Below, piece by piece: positions 12,936-15,212 of a DNA stretch of 15,212 nucleotides. The stretch is taken from the NCBI GenBank assembly GCA_025057335.1, contig JANWXG010000036.1:1-15212 (forward strand), in the 5' to 3' direction. Source of the stretch: a bacterium. Its GTDB lineage: Bacteria > Armatimonadota > HRBIN16. Under the pieces are notes generated by a model. It saw nothing but the letters and a program-made list of their open reading frames with translations, did no database searches and was not told where the DNA came from. The translations under genes and the position numbers were made by a program. Numbering within the stretch: the first letter of the stretch is position 1; every line of letters starts with the position of its first letter.

Positions 12936-13823
12936 CTACGCCCTGGGGTGGTGTTTGGTATACACCTCACGCAGGTGGTCGATATGCACGCGCGTGTAGA
13001 TTTGCGTCGTGTTGATGCTGGCGTGCCCTAGCATCTCCTGCACTGCTCGGAGGTCGGCGCCTCCCTGCAGCAGGTGCACCGCAAACGAGTGGCGCAAAGT
13101 ATGGGGGCTGACAGGGCGCGTGATGCCTGCACGTCGGGCATACTCCTTGAGGCGCAGCCAGAACTGTGTGCGCGACAGGGGCGTGCCCCGTTCGCTGAGG
13201 AAGAGGTAGTCCTCACTACGGGCACGTTGCAGCTGCGGGCGAGCCCGATACAGGTAGTCTTGCACCGTCCGATGGGCGCTCTCTCCAAAGGGCACCCATC
13301 GCTCCTTGGACCGTTTGCCGAACACACGCACAAAGCCCTCCTGCAGGTCGACGTCCTGCAGGCGCAGCCCCACCAGCTCCGACACGCGCAGTCCCGCCGC
13401 ATACGCCAGCTCCAGCATCGCGCGGTCACGGAGACCGAGAGGAGTACGGGAGTCTGGCTGCTCAAGCAAACGCGCTACCTCCTCCTGCGAAAGGGCGTGG
13501 GGTAGCCTGCGCGGCAGGCGAAAAGCGGACACGGAGGGTGCGCTCTGCTCGGGCAAAACGCCTTCCTTCTGGAGAAACCGCGCGAGCGCCCGCGCCGCAC
13601 ACAGCTTGCGCTCAATACTGGTCTCTGCGAGCCCTCGCTGGCGCAGATGTTGAGCAAACGCCAGTAGACCGTCTTCCCCCAGCGCCTGCGTGAGAGCGTA
13701 ACCGCGCTTTCGGGAGAACTCCGCGAGCTGGTGCAGGTCGCGGCGGTAAGCGTCCTGCGTGTGGGCGGAGGCGCCCCGCTCCACACGCAGGTAATACAGA
13801 AACTGCGCAATCTGCTCTCTCAT
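12936..13823 (-). CDS. xerD: Tyrosine recombinase XerC/XerD
   Basis: 295 residues, the usual Xer length. The N-terminal SAM-like core-binding domain covers about 1-90, then the catalytic domain follows. All catalytic residues are present: Arg146 (GLRVSEL), Lys170 (VFGKRSKER), His241 and Arg244 (HTLRHSF), His267 (LGHASI) and nucleophile Tyr276 (TTQIYTRV). Xer recombinases resolve chromosome dimers at dif sites during division. The C-terminal half (LLQGGADLRAVQEMLGH) resembles XerD slightly more than XerC, but paralogue choice is uncertain. ATG at 13823 overlaps the preceding stop as ATGA and has no Shine-Dalgarno of its own, so translation should depend on termination-reinitiation. The longer open frame upstream is inside the thuA-like gene. 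Context (conserved Xer length, no phage or IS genes) argues for a housekeeping enzyme rather than an integrase. Confidence 0.93.
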   Translation of the reverse strand: MREQIAQFLYYLRVERGASAHTQDAYRRDLHQLAEFSRKRGYALTQALGEDGLLAFAQHLRQRGLAETSIERKLCAARALARFLQKEGVLPEQSAPSVSAFRLPRRLPHALSQEEVARLLEQPDSRTPLGLRDRAMLELAYAAGLRVSELVGLRLQDVDLQEGFVRVFGKRSKERWVPFGESAHRTVQDYLYRARPQLQRARSEDYLFLSERGTPLSRTQFWLRLKEYARRAGITRPVSPHTLRHSFAVHLLQGGADLRAVQEMLGHASINTTQIYTRVHIDHLREVYTKHHPRA

Positions 13824-14635
13824 TGCGGGCGAGGGCGACCGACCTGCGGCTCCGGCGCGCGCACGATGCGCAGAGCCCAGCGGATGCCTCCGAGGATGTG
13901 TTGCTTGTACCACTCGCTTTCAATCACGTCTTCGCGGTGCCCCAGACCCGTGTAGAACACGCGCCCTCTGCCGTAAGGCTTGCACCAGATGAGCAGGTAG
14001 TCTCCTGGCTGTCCCGCGCCAGGCAGCCCGTCGGGTGGATGGCGGTCCATTGAACCCAGTACGTGCAACCTGGCACGCTCATTGTTCTTGAAGTGGTAGA
14101 TTTCGTCGAACACGCGGAATCGGGGAGCCAGGTGCGCCACCGCGGGGTGTCGTGGGTCTTCCACAATCACCTCCACCTCGCATTGCGCGCCATGCGTCAG
14201 GAACTCCCCTCCCAGCATCTCGACGAAGGCAGGTTCATCGTGGTAGGTATCTGCCGCCGCGTGGATGCCAATCACCGCTTTACCCGTCTTCACCCACTCG
14301 AGGAACGCCTTCAGGTCGGGGATGCCGATGTTGCCTGTGGTGTTGGAGAAGATGATGCCGTCGTAGCGCTTCAGCGCTTCTGGAGTCATCATGCGCTTCA
14401 CGTCCTCGGCGGTACGACAGTGTTCCACTGTAAACTGCCCCGACTTCTCCGCCAGCTCTGCGATAATCTTGTCGAAGCTGTTGATGGCGCCCTCGTGTCG
14501 GAAGCCAGCCGTGTGCGACACCACAAGCAGACGTTTCTTCGCACGCGCTGCTGTGCCCGCTCGTTGTGCCTCTACCGAGACGCTCAGCAGTATCGCCATG
14601 GCGCACAGCGCAACCATCCACCACGCTCCGTTCAT
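13820..14635 (-). CDS. Exported ThuA-like domain protein
   Basis: 271 residues. Residues 1-23 form a Sec signal peptide (hydrophobic VALCAMAILLSVSV, cleavage probably after VEA before Gln24). The rest is a ThuA-like, glutamine-amidotransferase-fold domain: RLLVVSHTAGFRHEG at 35-49, YDGIIFSNTTGNI at 91-103, GIHAAADTYHD at 123-133, FDEIYHFKN at 176-184, and GRVFYTGLGH at 224-233. The family is linked to trehalose/carbohydrate metabolism, and exported members often sit with sugar-degrading genes. The reaction is not established. Start at 14635 is set by AGGAGG 7 nt upstream; the longer open frame has no such site and would bury the signal peptide. Its TGA overlaps the xerD ATG. Pairing a periplasmic sugar-type protein with xerD and comF looks like an accidental operon. 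Confidence 0.88.
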   Translation of the reverse strand: MNGAWWMVALCAMAILLSVSVEAQRAGTAARAKKRLLVVSHTAGFRHEGAINSFDKIIAELAEKSGQFTVEHCRTAEDVKRMMTPEALKRYDGIIFSNTTGNIGIPDLKAFLEWVKTGKAVIGIHAAADTYHDEPAFVEMLGGEFLTHGAQCEVEVIVEDPRHPAVAHLAPRFRVFDEIYHFKNNERARLHVLGSMDRHPPDGLPGAGQPGDYLLIWCKPYGRGRVFYTGLGHREDVIESEWYKQHILGGIRWALRIVRAPEPQVGRPRPQ

Positions 14636-14642
14636 GCTGCTG

Positions 14643-14648
14643 CCTCCT
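14643..14648 (-). promoter_or_regulatory. Ribosome binding site deciding the thuA-like start
   Basis: AGGAGG, 7 nt before the ATG at 14635. It places the signal peptide exactly at the N-terminus. Confidence 0.75.
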
Positions 14649-14742
14649 GCGTATGTGTTTGTGAATCTCATTCGCCTGCACCCAGAGGAGTCCTGCCTTC
14701 GGTCTACCATGGAAAAACTCGTAGAATTGCCAGTCGTAGCAG

Positions 14743-14762
14743 TTGACAGGTTCGCTTATAAT
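14743..14762 (+). promoter_or_regulatory. Perfect TTGACA and TATAAT with only 8 bp between them
   Basis: TTGACA (14743-14748) and TATAAT (14757-14762) are both exact consensus, but the 8-bp spacer is far below the usual 16-18. The -10 box probably directs the exported-protein gene, with a leader of about 35 nt. TTGACA may then be fortuitous or belong to another site. The near-palindromic TTATAATAT could also serve the divergent thuA-like operon. The remainder of the 168-bp gap (14636-14803) shows nothing else beyond the two ribosome sites. Confidence 0.45.
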
Positions 14763-14803
14763 ATCTGCAACACCGTTACTTTCTTGTGAAAGGAGGTTCA
14801 GTA

Positions 14804-15212
14804 ATGAGGCGTGTTGTGGGGCTATTCGTGGTCGTTGTGATGGCGCTCTGGCTCGTTGTCGACGCCTCTGCACAGGTTCGAATCTACGACACCATCTACA
14901 ACGCGGCGGGGAACGCTACTGAGTTGCCTGGGCTGACCTTCACGGGTAGTCTTCCCCGCTACCGCATGGCGGACGGCGTCGGCGTGAACCTGAATATCGC
15001 CCACTTCCTGCGCCGGTTGGACTTCGTGCTGGTGCTCGCTACCGCAGGAAACTACACCAACATGACGGCTGAGATCGAGGTGTACAACGCCTGGGACCCC
15101 AACGCGGCAAGTGGTTCGGTGTTTAGCAACCTGGCAACCCGCTTTACGGTGGCGATACCAGACCAGAGCGTCACAGCAGCGACCGCCGTCCTGATTACGG
15201 CACCCGTGCCCG
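14804..15212 (+). CDS. Exported protein of unknown function, 3'-truncated
   Basis: An open frame of 136 codons runs off the window end without a stop. AAAGGAGGT (14789-14797) 7 nt before the ATG is a near-perfect ribosome site, the strongest in the window. Residues 1-23 are a signal peptide: MRR, a long VVGLFVVVVMALWLVV core, then ASA just before Gln24, the likely cleavage site. The mature part is rich in Thr, Ala, Asn and Val with short beta-type stretches (FVLVLATAGNYTNMTAEIEVYNAW), like surface or extracellular beta-sandwich proteins. A C-terminal sorting signal (PEP-CTERM type) is possible but lies outside the window. I do not recognise a family. Divergent from the thuA-like gene. Confidence 0.75.
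   Translation, partial: MRRVVGLFVVVVMALWLVVDASAQVRIYDTIYNAAGNATELPGLTFTGSLPRYRMADGVGVNLNIAHFLRRLDFVLVLATAGNYTNMTAEIEVYNAWDPNAASGSVFSNLATRFTVAIPDQSVTAATAVLITAPVP

Noticed and set aside
12936..13823. Xer gene as sign of an integrated mobile element
   Set aside because: Length, catalytic set and XerD-like C-terminus fit the housekeeping enzyme. No att repeats, tRNA, phage or transfer genes are nearby.
13824..13913. Longer N-terminus for XerD
   Set aside because: It would lie wholly inside the thuA-like gene. The ATGA overlap at 13820-13823 and the standard Xer length support the shorter form.

Overview
This 15.2-kb window is a gene-dense, GC-rich (about 60% by eye) stretch of chromosome from a bacterium. 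The organism is almost certainly diderm. It has a MacA-type adaptor carrying the tip motif used to dock on TolC-like outer-membrane channels, Lol/MacB-type permeases, and exported proteins with Sec-type signal peptides. UroD-like, xylose-isomerase-like and ThuA-like proteins together, with dispersed palindromic repeats, recall Armatimonadota or similar thermal/soil lineages. That placement is inference from gene content. No rRNA, tRNA, insertion sequence, CRISPR array or phage gene was found.

Layout, left to right: the 3' part of a two-domain GH3 beta-N-acetylhexosaminidase (+) enters from outside the window. It converges on a two-gene minus-strand operon: a xylose-isomerase-like TIM-barrel protein and then deoC, 2 nt apart. 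Divergent from that operon is a short NOL1/NOP2/Sun RNA m5C methyltransferase (+), whose ATG may lie at the transcription start. Then comes a 548-bp non-coding gap holding an array of a 110-bp composite repeat (a 26-bp unit plus a 72-bp palindromic unit).

Four plus-strand genes follow: a UroD-like protein, a MacB-type permease overlapping it by 26 nt, a GalU-like nucleotidyltransferase, and a DPH6-like ATP-PPi-type enzyme overlapping galU by ATGA. They converge on a minus-strand tripartite transporter operon of adaptor, permease and ATPase (11968 to 8484), headed by a good -10 box. Upstream of it on the same strand is thuA-like, xerD, comF, with thuA and xerD coupled by an ATGA overlap. At the right edge a divergent gene (+) with a very strong ribosome binding site encodes the start of an exported protein of unknown function, cut by the window end.

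Functional themes are cell-wall sugar recycling (NagZ), deoxyribose-phosphate breakdown (DeoC), RNA modification, UDP-sugar synthesis, envelope transport, chromosome-dimer resolution (Xer) and DNA uptake (ComF). Nearly all genes belong to known families. The least explained items are the composite repeat array, the DPH6-like gene (bacteria have no diphthamide), the UroD-like/permease pair without its own ATPase, and the truncated exported protein. I did not find a clearly new multi-gene system and do not claim one.
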